47,964 nt of DNA from Ignavibacteriota bacterium. GTDB taxonomy: Bacteria; Bacteroidota; Ignavibacteria; Palsa-1295. How positions within the stretch are numbered: position 1 is the first letter of the stretch; each line of letters begins with the position of its first letter. Below are positions 32,152 to 40,294 of this stretch, piece after piece. The position numbers were made by a program, and so were the translations under genes. Under the pieces are notes generated by a model. The model did not search any database. It was given only the letters and a program-made list of their open reading frames with translations, and was not told where the DNA came from. The stretch lies in NCBI GenBank assembly GCA_003151825.1, contig PLYO01000045.1, positions 59,109 to 107,072 on the forward strand. Direction: 5' to 3'.

Positions 32152-32648
32152 CGATCAAATGGCAAGACGCCGCGCTGCTTCTTCTTGCGGCATTCCTGCT
32201 TGGGCTGCTGCTTGCAACTGGTGGCCATTCCGTTAGAAACCAAGCGGTACACGAAAAAGAAGTTGTTCGAGATCGATTAGATACGTCCCATACTGTCGTA
32301 TCAGTCCCATTTGCCGCCATTCAAGCAAACAGCAGGCCCAATCGCACAAAAACAATTGTCCTCCACGACACCGTCTATCGCGAAGCCTGCCTCGATACGT
32401 TGATCGCCAGTGACACTGCGGCCCTTGCGCCGGACACGCTATCGGTCTGTTATGCGCGGGACGCCTTTTCGCTGGCGCTCGGCCTTGCGGCGCGAAGAAA
32501 GAACATTGCGGTTCCCTATGTCGCGCACGATACGTTTTATTGGCGCGATAACGAGGAACAGTTCCGAGAAAACAAACAACCGTGGTACGATGCTCTCATC
32601 GGCATCGTGATCGCGCTCGCGGCGGGAATTATCGTGGGAAAACTGTAG
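32148..32648 (+). CDS. Small membrane protein of the lysis-like pair, unknown
   Basis: 166 residues with hydrophobic segments at both ends: ALLLLAAFLLGLLLA near residues 8-22 and ALIGIVIALAAGIIVG near 148-163. The middle is polar with Cys79 and Cys101. The ATG overlaps the transglycosylase stop, so it is coupled to it. A holin- or spanin-like role is suggested by position and topology only; no family recognised. Confidence 0.55.
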   Translation: MTIKWQDAALLLLAAFLLGLLLATGGHSVRNQAVHEKEVVRDRLDTSHTVVSVPFAAIQANSRPNRTKTIVLHDTVYREACLDTLIASDTAALAPDTLSVCYARDAFSLALGLAARRKNIAVPYVAHDTFYWRDNEEQFRENKQPWYDALIGIVIALAAGIIVGKL

Positions 32649-32652
32649 GTAA

Positions 32653-33168
32653 CTCCCCCTCCTCTGCAAGAGGAGGGGACTGGGGGGTGGTGCCTCAAGG
32701 AACCAAACTCTTATTGTTAATCAAACGCTCTTCCGTTCTCGCCCTTTCCAATAACTCCGAATCTTTTCGAGCATCAACTATGGATCTCCGAGGGCTTGTT
32801 CATTGCCAAATCGGAGCACGTGCACTCCATGAGATGTGAGATAATGATCTCGAATTTCATCGTGCTCTTTTACTTCCGGCTCATTGTGAATATCTCCGTC
32901 GAGTTCTACGGCCAGTTTCTCTTCGGGACAATAGAAATCAACGATATAGGGACCAATGCCATGCTGACGCCGAAACTTCCGGCCATCGAGCTGCCCACCT
33001 CGCAATTGGTACCACAGTAAATGCTCGGCATCCGTCGGACGATTCCGAAGCTCTCGGCGGCGAGCTTTCTGATCGGTGCGGTTGAAATTACGCATGACGG
33101 TAATTTATGAGTGTGTGGGTAGCAACCTCACCACCCCCCAGCCCCCTCCTCTTGCAGAGGAGGGGGAG
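32653..33168. mobile_element. DUF559 element with 40-nt terminal inverted repeats
   Basis: Left terminus 32653-32692 (CTCCCCCTCCTCTGCAAGAG..GGGGGGTGGTG) and right terminus 33129-33168 are inverted and match at 39 of 40 positions. Each terminus has an outer hairpin (CCTCCTCTTGCAGAGGAGG) and an inner G/C run. Between them is a single gene, a DUF559 nuclease. No clear target duplication was identified. Isolated copies of the terminus are at 217-255, 12090-12130 and 33181-33206. Confidence 0.7.
32778..33095 (-). CDS. DUF559 endonuclease-like protein with premature amber stop
   Basis: 105 residues of a restriction-endonuclease-like (Vsr-related) fold: LRNRPTDAEHLLWYQLRGGQ, then RRQHGIGPYIVDFYC and KLAVELDGDIHNE, where Asp and Glu-x-Asp form the likely metal site. 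The family normally continues with a C-terminal helix after RFGNEQ. Here TAG follows ALGDP, but the same frame continues as LMLEKIRSYWKGRERKSV to a TGA at 32721-32723. This looks like a recent nonsense mutation or a suppressed stop. The core is intact. It is the only gene between the inverted termini. Function of DUF559 proteins is not established. Confidence 0.8.
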   Translation of the reverse strand: MRNFNRTDQKARRRELRNRPTDAEHLLWYQLRGGQLDGRKFRRQHGIGPYIVDFYCPEEKLAVELDGDIHNEPEVKEHDEIRDHYLTSHGVHVLRFGNEQALGDP

Positions 33169-33180
33169 TTTTATTTGCTG

Positions 33181-33206
33181 CCCCTCCTCTTGCAGAGGAG
33201 GGGGAG
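33181..33206. repeat. Partial extra copy of the DUF559 terminus
   Basis: CCCCTCCTCTTGCAGAGGAG then GGGGAG, identical to the outer part of the right terminus but lacking the CCACCCCCC half. It is directly next to the stop codon of the minus-strand T9SS gene. Confidence 0.9.
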
Positions 33207-33211
33207 TTTTT

Positions 33212-36200
33212 TTATTCTTTCTCCAGCACAAACTTCCGTATCACCGTAACCCCGCCCACGCTGATGCGCGTGAAGTATGCGCCTTCGGGGATCTGGTCGG
33301 TCGGGATAGCAATCGCGTGATCCCCGGTTTCCATCGCGCCCGTCGAAAGCACGACGACGGAATGGCCAAGCGCATCGAGCACGTCCGCCGTTACGTTCCC
33401 CGCAACGTTCGTCGTGAAGTGCAATGTGGCCGCGCTGCCATCCTTATGCGCAGGATTCGGGATCACCTGAATGCCGGTGACCGGCACGAGGTTACCCTGA
33501 AGCGCGAGCAGCGTAAAGTTCGTCGGACACGTGGTATCGATGCAGATGTTCGCAGAATCGCTCGTCGAAACCAACGGCTTTAGCGTGCAGGTATCGAACG
33601 CCACATCGTTGAAGTGTGGATCCGTGAGCTTTGCCGTGGTCGTGAGCGAATTGCTGATCGCGCCATATTGCATGATCTGCAGAAGCACGCTGTTCGCGGG
33701 AGTAAAGCCACTCGATCCGGGCGTGTATTTCATTGTGACGTGGAAACCATCCGACTCCTCAACAGGCGTACCCACGAGGCTCCAACCGGTTCCAGGTGGG
33801 GTACCCGGTGGAGTAACGAAATTTGGCTTCCAAAGGAGATCCCTGTTGTAGTTTACGATGTACGTCAATTGCGTTGCGCCAAGAGCGTCCTGAATGGTGT
33901 CGCGGAGAATGACATCAAGCTCCTTCACATCGGTATCGTTTGGATGAATACAAGTATTCGTCGGACTGATGACGCCGATGCGCGCCGAATCTTTCGTCGC
34001 AGTAACAATGCCCTTCAGCCCAACCGTCTTCGTGAAGCGTGTTCCGTGGATGGAAACGGTTACGGTCAGCGTAGCGGCATCGTTCCCAACGATGTTCGGG
34101 TCGAAGGTTACGGTGCCGTTATACGGCAACGCCACTCCGCTTGATCTGGGTGCCGTAAATTGCGGCGACCCGGTAAGCGTAACGCTGTCTACTGTCCCGC
34201 CACCGGCACTCGAAGATACGGTAAAGGGAATATTTGCCGGCGTGCAATTCGGCGTCGAGACCACGCTATCCGGCATGGAAAATACAAGGCTGTCAACCTG
34301 TGAGGCGCAGCTCGTATCCGTGAAATCGTAGTGAACGCTATCGGTAGTGCCATCGGAATTCGTGAGCACGATCCAGCCGGAATCGGTTCCCACGGTCGTC
34401 GGCATAAAGGTCACGTTGAACGCTTGCGATTTACCGGTATCGATGGTTACAGGGAATGGTGTGCCCACAGGCTGAACGGTCACTGGAAGGTTCCCACTCG
34501 TTGCACCCGTGATGGTATAAGTATAACATTTACCTTTGTTCGTGAACGTGAACGTTTCGCCGATCACGGTCGAATCGCAGATCGTTACATTGGCGAGTTG
34601 TGTAACTGTGTATCCCGGCACCGGCGGATTGACATACGCATTGAGCACAAGGGTATCGTAGGTAGCAGTACTTAGCGTGCCCGTCAGGTCTGTAATCCAG
34701 AAGACGACCGTGTCCGAAAGCGCTCCGATATCGGTGGCCGACTGCGGAGTGAGGCACACGATAACCGGCGCACTATCGCCCTGCGTGAGCGGCGTGCCCA
34801 CGGCGGGAGCCGCGATCGTGAACGAGCCGTCTGCGGTCTGCGTAATCGAATCGATCTTGATCGAACCGCACGAGGCATTATGAAGCGTCGTGGTATCGCA
34901 GGTGTGCCCGCAAAATTTAATGGTGGCGAGCGCGAGCACCGCAAACGATGGCGAGGCGGCAGGCTGATTCGTACTGGTTGCGCCAAGCTGGGTACTGTCC
35001 GACCCGAAGGTTCCCAGCGAAACAACCACATTGTAGTGACTTTCCGAGCCGCCTTGTCCGTTAAGGCAGCGCGGGCGGTAGCCAATCTGGAAGGTCACGA
35101 TCTGGCCGGGACTGAGATAGTATGGTAAAGCCAGACCGGGCGGCACGATGAAGAAATCTATGTTGGCCGTATCCACCGCTTTGCCCGCCGAATCGAAGGC
35201 GAGTCCGGTGATGGTATCGGGCTGGCAGCCTGCCGTGATAGTGATTGTCCTCGTTTGGGTCGAATCGCAGCAACTCACAGAGGAAAAACTGATATTATTC
35301 GGCTTCATGGTTGGGGGCGTAGCCGATTCCGCGCTTATCATGATAAGCGTATCGACTAACGAATCGCTCGCGTAGGCACTGCAATCGACGTCTTCCGCGC
35401 AATAGATCGAGGCAAACTGAGCAGAGATGGTATAATCGAATCTTATCTTTGCCTTACTCGTGCCTTTCTCGCAATGGAGGCCGATCGTGATCGGAACATT
35501 CCCCCCAGGCGGCACATGGATTGGGTAAGAAAGAGGATGGCTCCCCGGTTCAACCGTGAAATTCGCGTACGAAGGATCTCCTCCATCATTAATACTTTCA
35601 ATAATCGGCTTCTTCAGCAACGTGATCGTGTCACATGTTTGATTGAAGAAATAGATGAGCGTGTCCAGGGAGACGTTGGCGGTACAGCAATTCGGTCTGT
35701 TGATCTTGAACCCTCGGAAGGATGGCTTTACACTGGTCGTCGTATTGCCCACGACGTTAACGAGGTTTGTCGAGCCCGTTATCAGGCCGTCAGACGTCTG
35801 CCAATTAAGGGAAAAGGAAGCCGTGCATGTCCCGATCGTAAGTCCCGGCGTGTAATCAATTTGTAAGCACCAAATATCGCCCGGCAACAACGTGATGGAA
35901 CCCTGGTCTGTTAGCTGGCAGTATCCCGAGATCTGGAGTTGGCATTTGCAAAGCGCATCTTCGTTGAGTTGGTTAGTCGTGAATATAATCGTGTCACAAC
36001 TGGTATTGACAATTTGGATACACGTATCGATGTTTGGCCCGCAGCCGGGCGAAGAGAGCGTGATCGTCTTCGGGACAGTGAATGTCGGCTTCGGCGTAAT
36101 TCCATTGGCCGTCATATGGATGGTGTCATCCACCGTGGTTCCGTTATCGCTAAAGATGAGGTGAAAATCGGCGGTATCCGGACTATCGGCGATTGGTTGA

Positions 36201-37510
36201 AAATGAATTTGAACGGCGCCCGCGCTTCCAATTCCGCCGGCGCATAGGGGCTGCGAGGGAGGAACGGGGGGCACAATACTCATGGGAGCGCTATCGGTGG
36301 GATTGAAACGGTGAATGCTATCGCCAGTAAGCATTGGATTGTTCGCGCAATTGCAGCCAAACATATAGACCGTGGTGTCCGAGGTGGTATGGCATGCGGC
36401 ATCTTTGAACGAAATCGTATCGGGCCATACGTGGATATCGGCCGAATGCGGACGCGGTGCCGAATAGAGCGAATCGGTTTTGAAGCTCCAAACAGTCGTG
36501 GGAGAGACATAAAAGCGAGTATCGACTGGCGGGTTCGGATTGGGGCCCATCATCAGCGACCATACCCCGCCTTCGTTCACCGAGTACCACATTCCATTGA
36601 TCCCCGCAGCGGAGGCGGCAAAGAGCGCGCATCCATCGCCCATCATGGCTTGGTTCAGCGTATCCATCACAGGAAGATAGTTTGGGAGCGGCCCGAACGA
36701 AACGGCGTTATTATCCGAGCGCAGGATTTGATTAATAGCTCCCTGGCAATAATTGGTGGTCGCTGCAAAAAACGTCTCGGTCGTTGGGATGCCGGCCGGC
36801 TGCCAGGATTCCACGTTCATGCCGGTCCGCTGCCACGTAAGCCCGCCATCGGTCGTGTAGCGCCAATAATACTTCACTTGCGGGAAGAGAGCGCAGGTCG
36901 ATCCTTGCGTGGCGACAACCCCTCGGAGGCCATTGGTGAATGCAAAACCCGTGTAGCTATCGAACCCGCTATCGAGGACACTCCACGTCGCGCCATTATC
37001 GGTAGAAACCACGATGGCCCGCCCCGAATCCGCAGTCGCGACAAAAAGCCGGCCATTGCTCCGATTGTAATAAATTCCACGGCCGCTGTCGGGCGTTCCG
37101 GGCTGGTCGTCGAAGACCCAGGTCTGGCCTCCGTTCGAGGTGATGAGAATGCCGGAATCGGCAACGGTGCTGCCGTAATTACTATCGATCACGGCAAAAC
37201 CATGCATCGCGTCCGCGAAGGTAATATCGGTGACCCATCCGGAGTGGAAGGGGAACGGAGTATTGTTCAGATTCGTGATCGTCGCGCGCGTCCAGGTGGC
37301 TCCGGTATTATTCGTGTACCAAATGCCGGTGTCGTCGCCGACGAAGCCCTCGTTTCCGGCGCCAGGGATGGCGTCTAAGAATTTGACGATGTGGATTTGA
37401 CCATAAAATTGCCGCGTATTGGCCGTCCATTGCGCGGAAGCGGTTCCGGCGAACATGGAACAAGCGAAAACGAAGCTAAGGAAGCAGGAAAGCCGTAAAA
37501 GATTTTTCAT
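33212..37510 (-). CDS. Giant T9SS-secreted surface protein (BNR propeller, Cys-paired Ig-like repeats)
   Basis: About 1432 residues from ATG 37510. A signal peptide (ends around TASAQW) precedes a beta-propeller-like domain with Asp-box repeats (TNNTGATWT, TSNGGQTWV, STDNGATWS, TTDGGLTWQ). Roughly residues 360-1110 are tandem beta-sandwich modules of the ASPM/SPD-2/Hydin-like kind, each with recurring Cys pairs in a 'C-D-T ... N-x-x-C-x-x-I' pattern. The last ~85 residues (VIPNPAHKDG ... EGAYFTRISVGGVTVIRKFVLEKE) are a T9SS type A sorting domain that directs export and surface attachment. Role is unknown; adhesion or matrix interaction is an inference. Start MGST at 37522 is less likely. Confidence 0.85.
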   Translation of the reverse strand: MKNLLRLSCFLSFVFACSMFAGTASAQWTANTRQFYGQIHIVKFLDAIPGAGNEGFVGDDTGIWYTNNTGATWTRATITNLNNTPFPFHSGWVTDITFADAMHGFAVIDSNYGSTVADSGILITSNGGQTWVFDDQPGTPDSGRGIYYNRSNGRLFVATADSGRAIVVSTDNGATWSVLDSGFDSYTGFAFTNGLRGVVATQGSTCALFPQVKYYWRYTTDGGLTWQRTGMNVESWQPAGIPTTETFFAATTNYCQGAINQILRSDNNAVSFGPLPNYLPVMDTLNQAMMGDGCALFAASAAGINGMWYSVNEGGVWSLMMGPNPNPPVDTRFYVSPTTVWSFKTDSLYSAPRPHSADIHVWPDTISFKDAACHTTSDTTVYMFGCNCANNPMLTGDSIHRFNPTDSAPMSIVPPVPPSQPLCAGGIGSAGAVQIHFQPIADSPDTADFHLIFSDNGTTVDDTIHMTANGITPKPTFTVPKTITLSSPGCGPNIDTCIQIVNTSCDTIIFTTNQLNEDALCKCQLQISGYCQLTDQGSITLLPGDIWCLQIDYTPGLTIGTCTASFSLNWQTSDGLITGSTNLVNVVGNTTTSVKPSFRGFKINRPNCCTANVSLDTLIYFFNQTCDTITLLKKPIIESINDGGDPSYANFTVEPGSHPLSYPIHVPPGGNVPITIGLHCEKGTSKAKIRFDYTISAQFASIYCAEDVDCSAYASDSLVDTLIMISAESATPPTMKPNNISFSSVSCCDSTQTRTITITAGCQPDTITGLAFDSAGKAVDTANIDFFIVPPGLALPYYLSPGQIVTFQIGYRPRCLNGQGGSESHYNVVVSLGTFGSDSTQLGATSTNQPAASPSFAVLALATIKFCGHTCDTTTLHNASCGSIKIDSITQTADGSFTIAAPAVGTPLTQGDSAPVIVCLTPQSATDIGALSDTVVFWITDLTGTLSTATYDTLVLNAYVNPPVPGYTVTQLANVTICDSTVIGETFTFTNKGKCYTYTITGATSGNLPVTVQPVGTPFPVTIDTGKSQAFNVTFMPTTVGTDSGWIVLTNSDGTTDSVHYDFTDTSCASQVDSLVFSMPDSVVSTPNCTPANIPFTVSSSAGGGTVDSVTLTGSPQFTAPRSSGVALPYNGTVTFDPNIVGNDAATLTVTVSIHGTRFTKTVGLKGIVTATKDSARIGVISPTNTCIHPNDTDVKELDVILRDTIQDALGATQLTYIVNYNRDLLWKPNFVTPPGTPPGTGWSLVGTPVEESDGFHVTMKYTPGSSGFTPANSVLLQIMQYGAISNSLTTTAKLTDPHFNDVAFDTCTLKPLVSTSDSANICIDTTCPTNFTLLALQGNLVPVTGIQVIPNPAHKDGSAATLHFTTNVAGNVTADVLDALGHSVVVLSTGAMETGDHAIAIPTDQIPEGAYFTRISVGGVTVIRKFVLEKE

Positions 37511-37743
37511 AGTGGACCCCATACTAATAAGCTGAGACGGAAAAATAAAGTAAATCGCACATCGAGGCAGCTCGGAATGCGCCTAAGAAAGCAACATCAA
37601 AGGAGATGAGATAAATTTCACCCTAACAAAGGATTACAAAAATACGAATTTTTCAGGGAAGTCGCCCGCATTTGGGATTTTGGGCCGGCATTGGGGCCTT
37701 AGGAAATGAACTTTTGGCTGCTCCTTACCAATTATGATGCATC

Positions 37744-39003
37744 ATGCCTCGTCAATCCTATTCGAAAGCCGCAATTCCACCATTGTACCGCGAGGACGCA
37801 GCCACCGAGGACGCTGGACCGCTGACGGTCAGCGCGCTCACGAAAGCCATCCGCGAGTCGATCGAATTTGGTTTCCCGAATGTAACGGTCGAGGGCGAGG
37901 TCTCGAATTTCATAGATCATCGCTCCGGCCATCGGTATTGGACGCTGAAAGATGCCGGCGCGCAAATTTCAGCTGTCTTTTGGAAAACCCGTCCGCTTCA
38001 TTTCGATTTGCGCGACGGAATGAAAGTCGTCTGCCGCGGGCGGCTGACGGTCTATCCGCCGCGCGGGAACTATCAGCTCGATGTCTTTCAGGTGCGGCCG
38101 AGTGGCGTGGGCGATCTGCAACAGGCGTATGAGGAACGATACCAGCGCCTTCTGGCCGAGGGTCTTTTCGACGAAAGCCGCAAGCGGCCCATCCCGCGGT
38201 TCCCACAAACGATCGGAATCGTTACCAGCGAAAATGGCGCGGCGTTGCATGATATGCTGGCCACCCTTCGCCGCCGGTATCCCATCGTAAAAGTAGTGCT
38301 TCGGGCAACAGCGGTGCAAGGAGTTGGGGCAGAGTTGGAGATTGCCAGGGCCATCCAACAGTTCAATATGACCTATGGGACGGATCGGACGGATGTGCTG
38401 ATCGTGGGAAGAGGAGGCGGATCTTTGGAAGACCTCTGGTGCTTTAACGAGGAGGCGGTCGCGCGGGCGATTTATGCTTCGAGGATTCCGGTCATCAGCG
38501 CCGTGGGGCATGAGGTGGATTTTACGATTGCCGATTTCGTGGCCGATCTTCGCGCGCCCACGCCAACCGCCGCAGCGGAGCTCGCCACGCCGGATCGAGA
38601 GGAACTTATTTCCGCGCTGAACGGCAGTCGTATGGGACTTACACGTCTTATGCGACAAATAATAAAGCAATTGCGCCACCATGTGAATATTGCTTCCGAT
38701 AAACGCTCGTTGGCGATAGCACTTTCCAATGCCGTTCGCAGCCTGCGCGGACGATTGAACTCGGAAATTTTAGACGCAACCCGCTCCGCCGTGCATTCGC
38801 TCGAACGAAGGCGCTTAACGCTCGAACGCGACACTGCAAAGCTCGCCGCGATGAACCCCGACCGCGTGCTGGATCGGGGTTATACTGCGCTTGAATCTTT
38901 AGATGGGGAGATAATTCCGCGATTGCAGAATCTTCTATCGGGCGGTGAGAAGAATGGGATTCTGATTTTTGCTGATGGGAGGATAACGGTGCGCTTCGAT
39001 TAA
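37744..39003 (+). CDS. xseA: Exodeoxyribonuclease VII large subunit
   Basis: 419 residues. An OB-fold domain (VTVEGEVSNFIDHRSGHRYWTLKD) is followed by the catalytic region PQTIGIVTSENGAALHDMLATLRRR, then DVLIVGRGGGSLEDLWCFNEE and ISAVGHEVDFTIADFVADLRAPTPTAAAE. A coiled C-terminal helix follows. With XseB it degrades single-stranded DNA. The N-terminal ~25 residues are a nonconserved leader. xseB is not adjacent; two small ORFs intervene. Confidence 0.96.
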   Translation: MPRQSYSKAAIPPLYREDAATEDAGPLTVSALTKAIRESIEFGFPNVTVEGEVSNFIDHRSGHRYWTLKDAGAQISAVFWKTRPLHFDLRDGMKVVCRGRLTVYPPRGNYQLDVFQVRPSGVGDLQQAYEERYQRLLAEGLFDESRKRPIPRFPQTIGIVTSENGAALHDMLATLRRRYPIVKVVLRATAVQGVGAELEIARAIQQFNMTYGTDRTDVLIVGRGGGSLEDLWCFNEEAVARAIYASRIPVISAVGHEVDFTIADFVADLRAPTPTAAAELATPDREELISALNGSRMGLTRLMRQIIKQLRHHVNIASDKRSLAIALSNAVRSLRGRLNSEILDATRSAVHSLERRRLTLERDTAKLAAMNPDRVLDRGYTALESLDGEIIPRLQNLLSGGEKNGILIFADGRITVRFD

Positions 39004-39117
39004 ATAAGTTTAGTTTGGTGGGCATCATTGATAGCCTTCCGGAAATCCTTTGTCAACTTCCTTTCCTGGCAACCGAAGCGATACTTCTACGTGTTATAAT
39101 TGCAGAATAGCCTGAAT

Positions 39118-39408
39118 ATGCCTCAAAACAAAGAAAAAATCGAGACGTCGGACTTCGCTCCGCTACTTGGCGCCTATTTATCGTTCTCGGAGTTCTCGGA
39201 TGCACACCAATCGTCCACGGCGCATAACCACAGGATGTTAATGGACGAAGTATTTCGGGAACGCTTGAAAAAGATAGCCAAACTTCTTAAAAGTGAAGAA
39301 AGTGAGGAATTCGAATTATCGAAATTGCATTTCGCTAATCTCATCGACGAATACATCAATGTGAAGATAAGCGCCGATCTTAGTGGCATGTTTTCGCGAC
39401 TTTTTTAA
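39118..39408 (+). CDS. Small hypothetical protein between xseA and xseB
   Basis: 96 residues from ATG 39118. Hydrophilic and helical, with a charged middle (VFRERLKKIAKLLKSEESEE). No signal or membrane segment. I do not recognise it. Base composition looks more AT-rich than xseA or dxs. The next ORF begins 15 nt later and may be its partner. Confidence 0.6.
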   Translation: MPQNKEKIETSDFAPLLGAYLSFSEFSDAHQSSTAHNHRMLMDEVFRERLKKIAKLLKSEESEEFELSKLHFANLIDEYINVKISADLSGMFSRLF

Positions 39409-39423
39409 TTGATCAATCCTATA

Positions 39424-39873
39424 ATGTCTGACGACCAAATACAAAAACGCGGAACCTCCGATTCGTCCCCGGATAACGATGCAAACAGTGCGTCTCAAAA
39501 ATCCGATACTGAATTCGCCGATATTTTAGAAAATCTTCCAGAAGAGGAAAAACCCAAATTTTTGCAATTTATCAAACACTCGATGTCGGCAATGATGATG
39601 TCGATTTCACGGAGTTCGAATCCTGTCGCGGAAAAAATCACATCCGATCATATTACCGCTCTCATTAACAATTCTGATAAGCAGGACAATAGAGATAGAG
39701 ATGAGCGAAAAAGTGAACGACGTTATAATTTGACAACCCTCATCGTTGTGTTGGGTTTTGCCGGCGGGCTAATTTATCTCTTCAAGGATCAGAAAGATGC
39801 TCTCATTATTATACTGACCGGAATTTTTTCGTTTTTAGGCGGCATGGGTGTGGGAAGAAGCCTAAAAAAATAG
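39424..39873 (+). CDS. Small membrane protein, DUF2335-like in layout
   Basis: 149 residues from ATG 39424. A polar N-terminal half with ADILENLPEEEKPKFLQFI, a Glu/Asp/Arg-rich linker (NSDKQDNRDRDERKSERR) and two C-terminal membrane helices (TLIVVLGFAGGLIYLF; ALIIILTGIFSFLGGMG). The layout resembles DUF2335-type proteins but the match is by form only. It could anchor or regulate its upstream neighbour. Confidence 0.6.
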   Translation: MSDDQIQKRGTSDSSPDNDANSASQKSDTEFADILENLPEEEKPKFLQFIKHSMSAMMMSISRSSNPVAEKITSDHITALINNSDKQDNRDRDERKSERRYNLTTLIVVLGFAGGLIYLFKDQKDALIIILTGIFSFLGGMGVGRSLKK

Positions 39874-39903
39874 CTTCTTTGAAGAATACCCTTATTCAAA
39901 GAA

Positions 39904-40173
39904 ATGCCTCGCAAGCAAGAACCAACCCCATCCTTCGAATCCGAATTCGAGCGCCTCGCCACGATCGTCGATCGGCTCGAAGCCGGCAACGTCCCGCTCG
40001 CCGAAATGCTCACGCTCTACGAAGAAGCCATGACGCTTTCGGCAAAACTCAAAACAGTACTCACCGAAGCGGAGCTCCGCGTCGAAAAATTAGCGGCGGT
40101 GCATGAGGAAAGCACCGTGGAAGAAGAAAGCGACGAAGTGAACGATTTGGCCGAGTCCGAGGATCTATTCTAA
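39904..40173 (+). CDS. xseB: Exodeoxyribonuclease VII small subunit
   Basis: 89 residues. The core SFESEFERLATIVDRLEAGNVPLAEMLTLYEEAM and KLKTVLTEAELRVEKL is the XseB helical hairpin that wraps the large subunit. It has an acidic tail. Separated from xseA by about 900 bp and two unknown genes. Confidence 0.95.
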   Translation: MPRKQEPTPSFESEFERLATIVDRLEAGNVPLAEMLTLYEEAMTLSAKLKTVLTEAELRVEKLAAVHEESTVEEESDEVNDLAESEDLF

Positions 40174-40192
40174 TCCATCCGAAACAAGTTTT

Positions 40193-40226
40193 GCAAAATA
40201 TGAGTATCATAATACTCATATTTTGC
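40193..40226. repeat. Perfect AT-rich palindrome between xseB and dxs
   Basis: 15-bp arms GCAAAATATGAGTAT and ATACTCATATTTTGC around CATA. It could be a protein-binding operator or a transcript hairpin; no T tract follows. Confidence 0.8.
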
Positions 40227-40294
40227 GAAGCTATCCTAAGTCATTGATTTACAAAGACTTCACTTCCGACAACATTTCGTCTTTCGTAAGATAA

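Larger units (their letters stand above)
22140..32648 (+). mobile_element. HK97-type phage head module (prophage remnant or domesticated)
   Basis: Ordered genes: small basic ORF, acidic ORF, TerL, portal, prohead protease, major capsid, head-tail connector, two unknowns, lytic transglycosylase, small membrane protein. This is the packaging/head block of siphovirus-like phages plus lysis-like genes. Tail tape measure, integrase, repressor and replication genes are absent, and chromosomal genes flank both sides. An opposite-strand glycosyltransferase splits terL and portal. No attachment repeats were found. Confidence 0.8.

Noticed and set aside
33181..33206. Rho-independent terminator of the giant T9SS gene
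   Set aside because: The hairpin directly follows the stop, but on the minus strand it is not followed by a T tract and it is plainly a copy of the DUF559-element end.
36311..37378. 355-codon plus-strand ORF opposite the giant T9SS gene
   Set aside because: Antisense shadow; the minus-strand protein has signal peptide, Asp boxes and sorting domain, this one has no coherent features.
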